From contig CM067083.1 of assembly GCA_034008185.1 (NCBI GenBank), forward strand, positions 1 to 64,000: DNA of 64,000 nucleotides, read 5' to 3'. A program made the position numbers and the translations under genes. Of the stretch, positions 49,494 to 63,200 are shown piece by piece. Below the pieces are notes generated by a model. It was given only the letters and a program-made list of their open reading frames with translations. It had not been told where the DNA came from and ran no database searches. Each line of letters begins with the position of its first letter. Position 1 is the first letter of the stretch. The stretch comes from Gorsachius magnificus. Taxonomy: Eukaryota; Chordata; Aves; Pelecaniformes; Ardeidae.

Positions 49494-51095
49494 CTTTCTG
49501 ATGCTTTGCAATATCCCATTTATCTTTGGAAGTTATTTGAAGCTATTTTTGTATGGCTGCCACTTTCAGCCTCTTTAACACAACTGCCTTTTACATCTTT
49601 GTCTGGGAAAGGCACCTGCTTATGTAAGATTAAAGTTCCTGGAAAAAATATTTTAAAACAGGTTTTAACTTATAAACGCTTTAAATCAGAATAGCATACA
49701 GGCAAGCACTGCAGAACAGTTTTATCTTGAAGACATTGTGACCTTAACGCTTTTAATGTGTAGGTCTCCCTCGAAGAGAACTTGTTAGAAACTGTCTTTC
49801 CCAGGAGGAATTCTTCTGTGTTTAGCTATTTCCTTTTTCTTTTTCTAAAGAGAACTTAAACAAAATGGCACCTTTCAAGGAGTCTTACGCTCATGTTCTC
49901 TTCTACAGGCCAAATTTCTCAGGTATACTACACATCCTCCATCACACAAGGCAGTCTTTCCTTGGTCTGTGAAAAGTCAGTGCATCCTGGACGAGGAAAC
50001 TAGGGCAAGTGCTGAGCATCAAACCTGGTCCTGACCTGCAAAGTCCCCCAGAACGTGACGCACTCCGCAGTCAAACCGTGGCTCACCAGCTACCGGCAGG
50101 TACTGCACCTGAACTAAAACATTTACCTTCAGGAATAAAAACCTCTTTTAAAAAAAAAAACCAAAAAACCACCTGCCAATATTTTCTGCAAATGGCAATT
50201 AATTTTCCTTAAATCTTTTCATGTAAAAAAAAAAAGCGCTACTTTTCTGATTAAAAGAAGTCTTTTGGAGCTGCATCATTTGGGTATTCTTGCAATTAAC
50301 TGACACATACTGTTACAACAGCACCTGACAGATTATTTTCTATCAAATAACGCAAGGTGTACTCATGATTTTATGACATAATTTCTGAAGTATTTAGGAT
50401 CAGTTAAACTTCTGGCCATTACACAGTGTATGTGATGCTTGCATGATTAGCATTATGCAAGGTGAGCTGTTAATAATAGGTTTCTACAAAACGCAGGAAG
50501 GATCCTGCATGCGTACTATTATTAGATCCAACCCTGAAAAAACAAGCAGCAGCAGAAGGCTGCTGCCTTCTTAGCGGAAGGCTCAGAATAGTTGAATTCT
50601 TCAGATTTCTCTATTCACAAAGAGTGTGATTCCTATTTTGCTGAAAATACTGGGAAAACTCACCCACTGGTTTCAACAGATTTGAAATCAAGCCCACAAG
50701 AGGCAGTTTCCAAAGTTGAAGTGCACAGATAATTTGTCAGAGGCCCCTGTTAGTGTAAAAACACACACATTAGCACCAAGACGTAAAAAGTAACCTGAAG
50801 AAATCTGTCACAGATTGTTTAGAACTATGAAATAGGTATTACCCCACTACATTACAGAAAGAAGACGTTTACATGAAAAGAAATGTATTTGAAAGTATGA
50901 CATCTTCTCAGGTGGCGAATTATTTAACAGAAAAAACACCCCCAAAATTAAAAGGAGACCTTATATAACGTGACAAACAGCTATTTCTGTGTCTGATGTT
51001 CTTCCTTTGGAGGTTATTTCTGATAAAGTACTGTTCTGGAAGTTAAAAAGAAACTACAGTACAACCACTGTAATCCCAAACAGTAATTATGACTC

Positions 51096-51656
51096 TGTCA
51101 CGGTTTAACCCCAGCTGGCAACTGAGCACCACACAGCCACTCACTCACTCACTGTCCGTCCTGTCCGCCCCACCGGTGGGATGGGGCAGCGATTCGGAAG
51201 AGTAAAAGTGAGAAAACGTGTGGGTTGAGATAAGAACAGTTTTAATAACTGAAATAAAATACAATAAAACAGTAGTAGTAATAATAATAAAAGAATACAC
51301 ACAGCAGGTGATGCATGATGCAATTGCTCACCACCCACCGACCGGTGCCCAGCCAGTCCCCGAGCAGTGGCCCCCCAGCCAATTTTCCCCCAGCTTATAT
51401 ACTGAGCATGACATCATGGTGTGGAATAGCCCTGGGGCCAGCTGGGGTCGGCTGTCCTGGCTGTGTCCCCTCCCAGCTCCTTGTGCCCCCGGCAGAGCAG
51501 GGGAAGCTGAAAAAGTCCTTGATGGGTATAAGCACTACTTAGCAACAACTAAACCCTCAGTGAGTTATCAACATTGTTCTCATCCTAAATCCAAAACACA
51601 GCACTGTGTCAGCTACTAGGAAGAAAATTAATTCCATCCCAGCCAAAACCAGGACA
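51096..51656 (-). mobile_element. solo LTR of an avian endogenous retrovirus (sense to RIN2)
   Basis: On the minus strand it starts TGTCCTGGTTTTGGCTGGGA and ends GGGTTAAACCGTGACA, a TG...CA element of about 561 bp. It keeps a TATATAAG box (51401-51394) and an ATTAAA poly(A) signal (51246-51241). The flanking 5-mers are gactc and gattc, a probable 5-bp target-site duplication with one change. No internal viral genes remain, so it is a recombinant solo LTR. It is less decayed than the copy at 34557. Confidence 0.9.
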
Positions 51657-52616
51657 GATTCAGACAGCATGAATTCACATAGCAGCCCAGTACAGTATTC
51701 CCTAACCAAACCTATCCTAAACATTAGAATGCCACAAATACCCATGTACTATAATTGTTTACATTCCTAGAATCCATGAACGAAATAATGAAATGCAAAC
51801 ATCCTAAACCACGACGTTTCCTTTCATAACATATCACGCTATGCTCATTGTCAGCTGATTCCTCATTCAACAAGTCTGATCTTTTAGAAACTGGCAGGGG
51901 TGACAACGTCATTCCTACATACAGGCCACAAACATACTCATCGCAGCTCCCCAGCACTCTCCTACCAGAGCACATACATTCCATTTCTGCGTTTTACATC
52001 TTTCAGGATGTCATACAAGCAGCAAAAATGAGAGCGAGTGTTCACGAGAAGCACCACACTCACCTTTCTGAAGCTGCTCTGTGCTCTCTACACACGCGTC
52101 ACTGCTGTGCATCAGGGAACACACGTGCCCGGGGGTCAGACACAGACCCCTGCCTTGCTTAGAAGCCCGGCACAGCTAGAGGTCTTCTCACTCAAATTCA
52201 ACTCATGAAGAGTTACCAGTCCCAAGAGGAAGGCAGGTGGCTTTGACTTGATGTCTGTTTCAGGACATTTTTAGAAAAATCATTCATCCATCACTGCAAG
52301 GCAACTGAATTCCTGGGGTTTTGTGTTGGAATAGAAATAAGCTTGTACAGAGGAGTAACGAAACTGCCATCTTTCTGAGACCACATGCGTGCTTCTAATT
52401 GGCAAGGGAACACAGGCTGAAGACAGCGAGGATCGGTATCAGACTAGACAAACGAGCCTCCACACTTACAACCCCCCTTTCCTGCCAGCATCTCATTTTT
52501 CATTCTTTCTGGAAACCTGCATCCTCTTTTCCTTCCTGTTTTGATAAGCAGAGCAGCGCAGCTCTCAAAGAGCACCCTGTGTGACAAGGTGGCAAAGTGC
52601 CAGAAACAAGCCAAAC

Positions 52617-52680
52617 TGGGAATGCTATTTCTGGACTTGTCCAAATGTCTGAATACAATTAAATATTTTGATACGCGGCT
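52617..52680 (+). mobile_element. possible ancient LINE RT scrap
   Basis: One frame reads LFLDLSKCLNTI, like the [11 protein letters not shown] motif of CR1-type reverse transcriptases. The match is short and judged by eye. Confidence 0.3.
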
Positions 52681-55283
52681 GCAATTTCTGGCTATTTTGC
52701 ACGGCGAGCTATGAATTCCCAAGACCACTAACATTATTCGGTGTCTTATTCATCACCAAGCAATGGAAGTTTTACCCAGTGTTTGATGTTGGGACAGAAA
52801 AGCTTTAGTGGTGTAAAACCTCTGATGCCCGTTGGAACAGGTTAAACGTTTTTGATGAGAAGGAGGACGGTTTGGTATGTTTTTGTCAGAGGCATATATT
52901 CAGTTCCTTGCTTTACCATAGACCCCCTCTGCAACCACTGGCAGCTACTCAGTCCCAGAATAACCCAAGCCTAACTCCACCTTTGCTTCATTTTCACTAC
53001 TTGCTGGCGCTGAGCCTTCATCAATTGCAAGGTATAAAGACTCCGAAGAATTGAGCCTATAAAACCTTCACTCTTTGTAAAATGAGGCCAATACTGTTTT
53101 CCCGGTGTACTAAGTCAAAAGAATTAACGTTAAAAAAATAAGAGATGGTTAGAAGCTGCAGCAATGGGAACTATTTAAGAACCAGAAAGAAAAGTAAAGT
53201 TGGAGTTTCCCGCTGGTATTTGCCAATGAATTTTCTCGTAAACGTTGCTGAGAATGGTAAGATACTCTCTATGACGTTTTAAGTGCCCTGAGAAACTGGG
53301 CCCCAGCATGCTAAGGGTTTCTTGGGCAACTGTAAAGTAACAAGCATGAGGAGAGCCACATGCAGAAGTACACCACACAGCCTGTGCCTCTGGGAGAGCA
53401 GTCGGAAGGACAGGTCACATGGATAAAAGGCTGCACCTTAATTACTAGGACTCCTAAACACAGACAGACAAGGCAAATTAAAATAATAGAAACTGAAAAA
53501 ATCTGATGTGCCAAGTTTTTTCTTTGCTCACCCATCCAGCTGTAGCACATGTAACTGTTGTCACAACTTTACAAATGCAGGGGAGGGAAAGAAAAGAGAA
53601 GGTAATTCCGTTGTATGCCCAAGTGCACACACAGACACCAGGTACACTACACACAGGCTGTCGCCGCTGACTGCCTGCGGTTTCTAATTCAACGCTGTAG
53701 GTTCAGAACAGTGGCCCAACAGTACAACTTCCCAGGGATGGCGAGACGTCTGAAATGGTGGCTTTGAGGCACCCTTTACTCCCACGATTCTTTAGGCTGT
53801 TCCCCTGCCAGGCTGTTCTTAGGAAAATTTAGGACAACCTTAGTTTCTGAATTGACAATGCTTCTTATGGCCTTAAGAGTCCAGTGTCTTGAAACTGCTC
53901 AGGCATACTGCATTCTTATCATTCTGAGTAACTACAACTACGACACCATGAACAGGAGGCACGCAAAATAGCTATTACAGCATCTACTTTCCACGCAAGA
54001 ATTACTTACATGAGGAAGTACCAAAAGACTGCAGAAAATTACATGGGCACTTGCTTACAGTCCCACTGACATCATCACTCCTTCAGCACTCGCTTAAGCA
54101 ACAACCTAGAAATATTGCTCGCAAGTGAGGCGGTTTCTTGCTATGATTTGAAAATATGACCATTCTCTCCGTGGACAGCCATCAAACAAGGTTGATGTTT
54201 GTGCTTATGAGGTAGGAGACATAACAAAAGTGTGTTGCAAAATGGAGAAGCTGTTCCTATCACCAGAAGACCCTGTTTATTGCTGAAGCTCTGGGCAAGC
54301 CGAAGAGGAAAACACACTGTCACTGCAGCACTGATCTTTTTTTTCCTAAAGATTGGCCTGGTAAGATTGCCTTAAGATAAAGAAAACATGCAACACGTGA
54401 AACAAACACGTCAAGGCGTATGTGCGTCACTACAACAGTACTACGAAGCTTGTGACACGGAACCTGGTCCTACTCACTGCACTGGTGGTCATTACAGCTC
54501 TCCATGTGCTAAGGCACCAGCCACCACTTGCTTGGTTCTCCTTTGCCTGTAGCCTGTCATGAATGCATTTAACATCTGCTAGAACACGCTCTCCCCCAAG
54601 CATTAGGGTCAGGTTCAGTCAGCAAGGAACAGCCTTTCTGTCCCAGAGGTACAGCGGGCACGGAGACAGCACCACCTGAACCGTGTGGCAGGGACCCACA
54701 CAGGGAGTGTGGTGTGCTAGGAGCAGCAGAGGAGGCAGCAGCCAGGAGCCAGTAAAGAGGCAGCTGCTTGCCACTGCTTAGAGCTTTTGGCTGGTCAATC
54801 TCATTTGCTGCAGTATGAGAAAAAGAAAAACTGTATGCTTCTTTTTTAGTATAAGCTGAGATGGCAGCAAATATTAGCATCCTTCACTGGAAGAAGCTAC
54901 AGCATGCAGTGAATATTCAAAGGGAAGCAATCAAGGTAAGTTAATTGAATGCTCAGAAGCAACTGTAAATTCTGATTGCTTAGAGCAAAGCCTTGCCCAG
55001 CAAGACAGCCATGTGACCTTGGCATCATATAAACAGCAAAATTCTAGTGCAGAACAGACAAATTCAGCTCTATTGAACCCTGATCCCAAGCTGGTCTCTG
55101 TGACAGTTTACTCTCATCCTCACATCAGAAAAATACACCTAACTTCCTGGCCAGTGGTAGGACCTGACGGTTCGATAGGTCAGCAGACTTTCAATGGTGG
55201 CAATGCCTGGACACTATTCTCCTGTCCTGCTCTCTAGAAGTATATGGTGTTTGCAGCTGTACTCACACGGTGCACATGAATCA

Positions 55284-55353
55284 CAAATGGCAGAATGGCA
55301 GGGGTTGGAAGGGACCTCCGGAGATCATCGTGTCCAACCCCCCAAAGGGGGGC
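55284..55353 (-). mobile_element. CR1 3' end fragment
   Basis: GGGGTTGGAAGGGACCTCCG followed by GATCATCGTGTCCAACCCCC, a minus-oriented CR1 3' UTR piece. The terminal ATTCTATG repeats are degraded to AGAATGGCAG-like words. Confidence 0.85.
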
Positions 55354-57167
55354 ATGGTTAACTACATTTCAGATCAACTAATCCTCCAGAAGAAAATGTT
55401 AGCTACAGTCCTCTCTACAATTAACTTCAGCACTGTCTCCAGACCTCCTCTGTTACACATAGATAAAACACAGTTAATGGGATTCAGTTGTATTTTGAAA
55501 ACTGTACTGATAACTCTTACTACACCTCTGCTTTTTGTGATGCCAACCTGAAAGATGACAGTTCTCCAGTCTCTCCCCTGCATCAAGTCTCTCTCTGTCA
55601 TATGAAAAGACCAAAACTTCTTCCCACATTCCCCTAGAAAACAGTAAGCTCACTGCAGCCCTGAAAGCCCTCTGACTGATCCCCCAAAGCCTTAACAAAC
55701 AGAGCAGAAGGCAGAAGAGAGGACACGGTGACCCATGCTTACTTTTGCAGTGTGATTGTTCATGCCTTAGCTCAGCTGCTACTGCTGAGCCAATCTGGGG
55801 CCAATCATGCACATTAACTCTGCAGGAAATACCAACAACAAGCAAAATTAAGTCATCAAGTTTAATCCTTGCCCGAAGTTCTCAGAGACAGAAGTGATTT
55901 GTAACTCTGCAGAAGCAAAGGTAAGCACACAAGACCCACAAGACCTAATGACAGCAGGCAGCCAATCTAAAGTATATCCCTCCTCATGCAGTTCCCAAGG
56001 TTCCATTTTCCAGCTGTAATGAGATTAGTGGGACTAAAATCAGATATTCATGCCCAGGAAAAAAAAGCATTTCTAAAGAGTTCCAGGGAATGTCTGAAGG
56101 TGCTTCAACTGAGGGCTCTAGCCCCCTGCAGCTCTGAGTACCACCTCAAGTCTGGAGAGGCCTCCACCCATGCCTGTACTCCCAGGTGTTTCCCAGGGGC
56201 ATTAGGAGAGCATATGTTGCATCCTGCCTTTCCTGGCCCCTTTCCGACATTGCCATCCACCAGCTCTATTCCATGATGAAATGGAATTGGGGGGGGAGGC
56301 AGAAGTGATCTCACTTGAAACATATTTGCCACTGGAATATGCTGTATTAGGTGTGCTGTAAGCCACATGACATCTCAAAACAGTCCCCAGAACACAGAAA
56401 CCCTAAATGGAATTCTGTTTTCTCTCTATAAGCATGACCATGCCAGAACAGAACTGCCAGCTTGCAGTGCCAGTATCATCACAAAGCTGGGCTGAGCATC
56501 TCAAGGGAGGAAGCACTAGGCTCCTTCAAAGTATGTCTGCACCTGAAGACACAGCCACCTGCCTTGCTGGACTTTTGGGAGTCGGGCAGTGAGCTAAGCA
56601 CCAGCTTCTTGCTGATTTCAACCAAGATGCACTTAGGCTTTAAAAAAACCCAACCAACCAAAACTCACAAACAAAGCAAAACCACCAAAACACAAGAAGG
56701 ACTGAAACAGACATTGAGAATACAAATACAGTATTTTTGCAAGGTGTTCAGATCACACACAAATAAGGAGCCCCCACCAATTTTTCTTAAAACAGGCAAG
56801 GAAATGAAACCAATTTTTCGATCCAATAATGGAAATCATAAATCTGTACCGCAACTTTAAGCTACACAAATCCAGGTTATGAAAGCTCTAATAATTTTAT
56901 GCCTACGCATAATAAAGCTTATGTTCTCAGCACTGGCAGCAAAGAAAGCCACAAGCTGTTTTACACCAAATATTCTATTCAGTGTACAGGAAAACAACAT
57001 ACACACAAAATAACTGGATAGTGATCTAACCATGGATACCACCTGTAAAAAGAGATGCTCACTGAAGTTCTTCCTATTGCAGAAAAGGCTCGCTACGTAT
57101 CACAGACTGTACTGCACATTCTGCATAAACCCACGTGCTTTATGTTCTGTATAAATATCCCATTTAC

Positions 57168-57259
57168 CTTAAAGAAACTTCCTCTTTTGTCCAGACAACG
57201 GGCTTTCATTGTCAAAGACGACATTTTCCCTGGAAGACTCCACTGTATGCCTTGAACTC
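57168..57259 (-). CDS. RIN2: RIN2 first coding exon with start codon
   Basis: A pyrimidine-rich acceptor ending CTTGCAG precedes the exon, so an upstream non-coding exon must exist. The chosen ATG is at 57224-57222 with A at -3. It gives MSSLTMKARCLDKRGSFFK, resembling the mammalian RIN2 N-terminus as I recall it (shared LDKRGSFFK). The donor is AAG|GTAAAT, phase 0. The 35 nt between acceptor and ATG have no in-frame stop, so a longer N-terminal isoform cannot be excluded. A second in-frame ATG lies at codon 6. Confidence 0.88.
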
Positions 57260-60200
57260 CTGCAAGTAGAAACGTTTTGTTTAATGGTTAGTCCAGCCTG
57301 TAGGAAATTCCTTTCTAAGCCGCAGAAACAGTCACGACAAGCCTTCTGCCAAAACCCTTTCTGTCAACAACATGGTGCCATTTATTTCCTACCAGAGTCC
57401 TTACATATGCCTTTAGTCTATTATTTTTCCATAAATTGCTTCAAAAAGACAGTGCTACTCAGAGTTCCATGTTTCTCCCTTCTCTTCACAGCTGATCTGA
57501 TTTAATGTGCTCATTAAAAAAGAATGCTAAAACATAACGATGGCTTTGTTTGTTTGCTTGACCTCAGTGTGAAGTACAAATAGAACAAAACATTAGATAT
57601 CACTACCATCCACTCTCAAACATTACGGTATTAATGGTGCTGACCAAGAGGGGAAGAAAAAAAAATTAAAAATCACTCACAAGGGAGAAAACACATTACC
57701 ATGAATGCAAAGAAACCACCACCCTCAAAAAAGGCATCGCCCCCCCAACCAACCCCAAACACCACCACCCCCAAAAACGTACTTGAAGTTCCTAAAGTAG
57801 AATTAAGTCTCCTGAGAGTCATGTCCAAGTGAGAAACTGAAGATGCAGCGAGGAAGCAGCTGCATTTTCCACCACCAGTTAAACCGAATGAACTGAATTT
57901 GAGAGAGGAGAATGCAGTAACATCTAACTAGAACATGTGCACACAATGAGAAATATCACTGGGGCAATCGCCAGCTGATTAGCAGAGTTCCTCTAAAGTC
58001 ACAACTGATTCACATCAGTATCTGTGAACAAGCTTCTGAACTAAACAGGCTGAAAAGTCCTAGGATTTTTAACAATGAGCTTATAATTGCATGTACATAG
58101 CCTAACTCCTCTCCTTGCTCACGCCTGTACTCACATCGCAGGCACTTTGGTGTGAGTTTCAGTTGCCTAAATGGCAAATATTGCAGGTGCAAAACATTAC
58201 AGACTAGGGTACAGACAGCTTTTGATTTGATACAGGCAGAAATTAAAAAAATAAATGGCAGTGAAAAGCAGGTTTAGTGGCACGGCTGCAGATGGAGCTT
58301 GAGCATAACAAAGCAGCCAGGACAGAGGATGCAGGGAGTTAAAAAAGCAGATCTGACATATACCCCCCCCGCACACACACACAGAGACAGGCTTCCCATT
58401 CCCTCTGACGCCATCGACAGGGGTAAATAGGAGCGAGGAGCTTAAGAGAAAAAGGGTTAAATGAAAAGCCCTGGCAAGCACAAGTACTGGGAAAGGGTGA
58501 GAGGTACAAGCAGGAGAAAGAAACATTTCTCCCTTGGCTTTAACACATAGCAGGAAGGTTTAAATTGTTCACCCTGCTTCCAGAGGTGATAGGAGAGCAC
58601 TAGAAAAGGTTACATTTTTCCACTAAGATTCTGGTTGAAAAGCAGCCATGCTGGGAAGCTCAGGAGCCAGCCTGTTTTCCAGGCAGAGTTTGCAGACTTT
58701 CAAGGTTGAAAGAAAAATCCTGAATTCTGCATTTCTGTGAAAGCCAAACACTAGAGGATGACCAAGAGAAGACAAAAAAGCAGTGCTGGGGGAAAAATAA
58801 AAATTAAAAAAACAACCAAACTTTCTTTGTAAATCAGCATATTTAAAGGTCTGCATCCCCGATGAGGCTCCAAAGCACTGTGATCCATGTTGCTTTACTT
58901 AAAATCTAACTTGACTGCACCAATCCTAGAAGAGGCCGAAGTCCAGGGAAGTGGGTGGCTTTACCGGTGCTATTGAATCAGTTTTATCATTCACCACTTG
59001 CATGAGGGTACAGAATAGGTGTTCCACTCTGGGGAGCATCAGGCATTTTGAAGACTTCTGGTATTTTATATTGGCTATTCTAAACAATGTAAAGGTTGCC
59101 TTATAACAAGAGGGTTTTTTAATTATAAAATAAAAATGTTTTCTTTCAATGAATTCTGAGAAGGGAATTTGCATCTGAAAGACTCAAGGTGGAAGGAGAC
59201 CCAAGAAACCCAAAAAGGAATTAGAATAAAAATTAAATTTTCCAAGTTGATGCTATCCTCTTAATGACAACACCAAATTCAATTCCACAGAAAAAAAACC
59301 AGAGATTTTAAGTGAGTTACATTAGGGGGTTATGAGCAAGATCATGCAGCTGTATTTGAATGTCTAGTCTCAGTTGTTAATCATTCCGTTTCCAAACAAC
59401 CACCCCTTCACAGGAAATCTAATGTTTTGTTTTGGGTTTTTTTTTTAATTTAACCACGAGGATGTTTGCATGCAATCCTATTACCAAAAAAGGACCATGC
59501 CAAGATTTTTACATACATCTTCTTTCAAAACAGAACTGAAGTTTATATGTTTCCACACTCAAATATACAGAGGACTGCAAACATACAAACACAGTTTGCA
59601 CCCCCAAGGAGCAGTATCACTCCAAGTCAGAAGAAAGCCTCAGACAAGACCACTGCTTATTCTGCTTATAAGAGGCTCCGAAGTTCTAAACTTTTCCATA
59701 GTTGCTCTTATTGCTACTATCTATGTAGTATTATTACTACCTGTATGACCATAACTCTGGGCCTCAGCTGATCTCAAGTCCTTGCTCTTCCCAGCTCTCC
59801 ACATAGCCAGCGGATCAATCCTCACCACCCTTGGTGGGCACAGTGCAATTTCAAACTGATGTAGTGTAGCCTAAACACCCTTCCCTGTTTGCGTGGGTTT
59901 TAGTATTTCTGATTAAAATCAGCACAGTGGGAAACAATGTTGTTGGTTTTTTGCGTGGTTTTTTTTTGTTGTCTGTGGGTTTTGGGTTTTTTTTTGGTTT
60001 TTTTTTTTGGTGCGCATGTTTTTTTAGGCCACCCAATGCGTACATAGACATTACATCCCACTGGTAAAATGGATGAGCTGGGGTGGGTGCAACACTCCAG
60101 AAACTGAGGGTGGGCCCCTACCTGTCTCCCGCCTCCAAGTTCAGAGGTACCTCCACATGGTGCGCAGGAACAACGGCAGAAGAACAAACCTACTGTCAGG

Positions 60201-63200
60201 AGGTTTCATTTCTCTACACAGCTGTCCACATCTGATGCTTATTCAGATGCAAAACAGGCTGAAAAACCACTGCTCTGAAGTTGTCTTTGTCAGATTTGGA
60301 CAGTATGAGGCTGTCAGAAAGGAACAATCTGCCGTCTTTGGGAAGACAGGTGGAAAAAGACAGCAAAGCATCTCTCTTCTGTACGTATCAGAGACAAGCA
60401 TTTTCTCCTTCTGTGTTTTAAGGGCTGAGGCAGAGTATATAGATTTGCTTAGACACTGCCTGGGTGACTGCTCAGAAACTCATCTGAAAATGTCAGCAAG
60501 CTGCAGGAGCCAATCCCTGCATAATTGATGTGACCTTCTGTCCGGCCATCTGGAAGGTAGCCTCTTCTGTCTTTAAGCAGTCAGTACTTTACCGACTTAG
60601 CAGTCTCCCTGGCTTCTGCCCACTGCTCCCATGTTTGGGGGGCTCCCTTCCAGCAGCACGAGTCTCTCCTGCGAGCAGAGCAGTCTTCCCACAGCTCTTC
60701 AAATCCAGGACAAAGCTCATGTGTGTGAAGGACAAGACAGGGCAGGGAAAAGGAATGATTTGTCTGCTTGGCAAATTTCTCTGAAATGCAGTGCTACTCC
60801 ATGGATGCTAACACCCATATAAGCTTTCAAAAGAACTGGTGCTTTTCATCTTCTTTCTTCCATTCCCTTCTCCTCCTGGTTTTCATTTACACAGGAATGC
60901 CAGAGCAGCGTTCAGGCACCTGGATGTAACCAAGGCTTCTGACTTCCTGCCAAAACAGCTCCTACTTCCCTCACTCTCCTGCAATTTTGTTTGGTATTTT
61001 GTATGCTCTTATACTTAACTGCAGTAGTGCCCATCACTGTCATCCTGGACTTCTCAGGATCCTTCCCTTTAACCCTCTCATTCCAATCATCCTTCTACAA
61101 GGCAAAGCATTCCATTTTCTTTAGCTAAAGGTCCCAGCAAAGGTGAGACAGTCTGTATTCTTCCCCCAAGCTGGAAAGCAAAGGCCACAGCTATCTGGAG
61201 AACTTAAAAAGTCCCTGCCCACAATCCTTCTTACCCTGCCTATGCTCAGTTTCCTAAGGAACTGAGGCCATACAACTGCACCAGCTTTCTGTTCCTTAGT
61301 TCCCAACTACGATTTTTGATCTCTTGGCCATCCTAACAAGATCTGACTGGGGAAAAGAGTGTCTGTTAACAAAAGGATAGAGGGAAGAGACTCCATTAGT
61401 GCTGTCACTGAAGGAGGAGGACATATCTGCAGCCTTCCTTTTGCTGGCTGACCAACAGAATTAGCAGAACCCACTTTTTATTTTAAGCCTAAGTTACGCC
61501 ACTGAAGGAACTGGTTGTCCCCTTCATTATCAACCTGTAAAGGCCAGGCAACCACTGAGCACAGACACTCACAGAAACTACTTTAGGCAAACAAAAAAGG
61601 GTTTTACTGTTCTGCAGCCAAGGAAGAACAGGAGAAAATATCAGTCCAGACCTTAAGTATACACTGGCAAAGGTCAGCTGATGCGGGAAGCCTAACGCTG
61701 GTCGACAGCAGTCAGTGTAGTCCGTAAGCCATCCACATTGCCAGTAGCAGGGTGCAGTAGAGGAGCCGAAATACAATTCCTACGGTCTCATAACAGAAAT
61801 GCATGGAAGCTAGGTAGAGCCTACTACATATGTACTTAAAAAGCTATGGTAAATTAGCATCATTATTACAGTCAAATTATAATAGCCATTTATAAATATA
61901 TTAAAAAAATTACAGTTAATTCAGTGAATCCATTTTATGGTGAGTTAAACTGGAAACCAGAAACAGGAAGGCTAAACACATTTTAAAAAATTAAAAAATG
62001 TAGAAAAAAACCCTTCTACAAAGCAACCCTACACTTGAGAATATGCTGAGAGATATATACAGAACTTCAGATTTTCAGCAAATTTAAGCATCCTCATGCA
62101 TTTAATTTTCCTGTTCTCCTAGCACGTTTGCACTACCCCATGGAGAGTGCTGCGTTCATCTCTAACCTACAAAGCTCTGGTTTGTCCAATTACTCTGACC
62201 TTATCTGATTCTTGGCAAAATTAAACTTTTCCTTTTGAAAGTATTTCCTCTGAGAAGTTAACTGAAAGCCTACTTTCAGGGCCACATAGATACAACTGAG
62301 CACAGTATCACTTTGAAAATCTATCAAATAAGAGCCTCAGTCTGAAAACTATCATTGGTGCCAGGATTTTGCAGACCTCTCAACTCAAATGTTGCATTGT
62401 GTTAGCACAGCTGTATCCACAAGCAAAAAGCGAGGAGATTATGCAAAAAGGATTCTAACTTCCATCATTCTTCTGGCTGCAGAAAGGGTTTATGGTCTTT
62501 TTTTTTCTTCAAATAATGGAAGAGCACATTACTTGTAGAAAACAAGTAATGCATACAGCAAAAATGACAAGTCACTCTTTACACAGCGTCATGTTTCTTT
62601 ATTTTGTCATTTTAATTAGAACATTTGAAATAGCTTGGCAATAATACACATTCCCTGATCAACCTCCTATTTCTTTAAGCACTGTTTTTACTTTTACCTC
62701 TGCTACCTGAATATAACACATTTGTGTTAGCTAGTCCCCTGAAGAAAGCCTGGTTGCCACCAGTAGGCTGCCAGTGAGCAACAGTATTTCTGCCCATAAT
62801 GAGCTAAAAAAAAATCCTACAAAGATAGACACTCCCTATGCATGTAGGCAGAAGGGCCACGAATGACTGCTTGCAATCCTTTTCAAGAAACAATGCTCTA
62901 TTGAAAAACTAACAAGGAAGCAGAAATAATCAACACTCATTAACTTTTCGAAAATCAACGAGCAGATCACAGGTCAACTGTGCTTACTACTCTAACCACG
63001 TGCCTCTTGATCCATTCTGCAAAATTTGAAATGCAACACCACTGAATTTACCACGAGTTACACGCCTCACTAATTCCTCCAAGGAAATTATTACTCTTCC
63101 CATAAAGAAGATATGAGGTAGTTAAAAGGCAACTGGCAGAATTAAACCATGTGCAAATATTCTATTGGTGAAATAAGGTTGAGTTACATCGCGACTGCTG

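Larger units (their letters stand above)
43285..57167 (-). other. RIN2: largest RIN2 intron, after the first coding exon
   Basis: 13.9 kb. It holds three CR1 3' ends (45739, 49392 and 55284), a sense-oriented solo LTR (51096-51656), a GC-rich patch at 48290-48510 and an LTR-internal AAT/AGT run. A possible old LINE RT scrap lies near 52617-52680. Otherwise no gene was recognised. Confidence 0.85.
7568..57259 (-). other. RIN2: RIN2 gene span (eleven coding exons seen)
   Basis: Recognised from protein segments such as DSGYDSLSNKLSILDKLLHT, RQRLSDMSISTSSSDSL, YFGCLVQDYVSFLQENKE and GADDFLPVLTYV. RIN2 binds active Ras-family GTPases and acts as a guanine-nucleotide exchange factor for Rab5 on early endosomes. 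The eleven exons total 2673 nt and all phases agree, giving 890 residues: SH2 about 95-185, proline-rich motifs about 303-312 and 350-360, RIN homology about 487-584, VPS9 about 620-760, Ras-association about 786-876. In mammals, loss of RIN2 causes a connective-tissue syndrome (established knowledge). RIN1 and RIN3 are the alternatives, but the linker and C-terminus match RIN2 as I remember it. The non-coding 5' exon(s) are not identified. Confidence 0.95.

Noticed and set aside
34557..51656. Two related LTRs as ends of one provirus
   Set aside because: They are in opposite orientations, 16 kb apart, with RIN2 exons between them and no viral genes.
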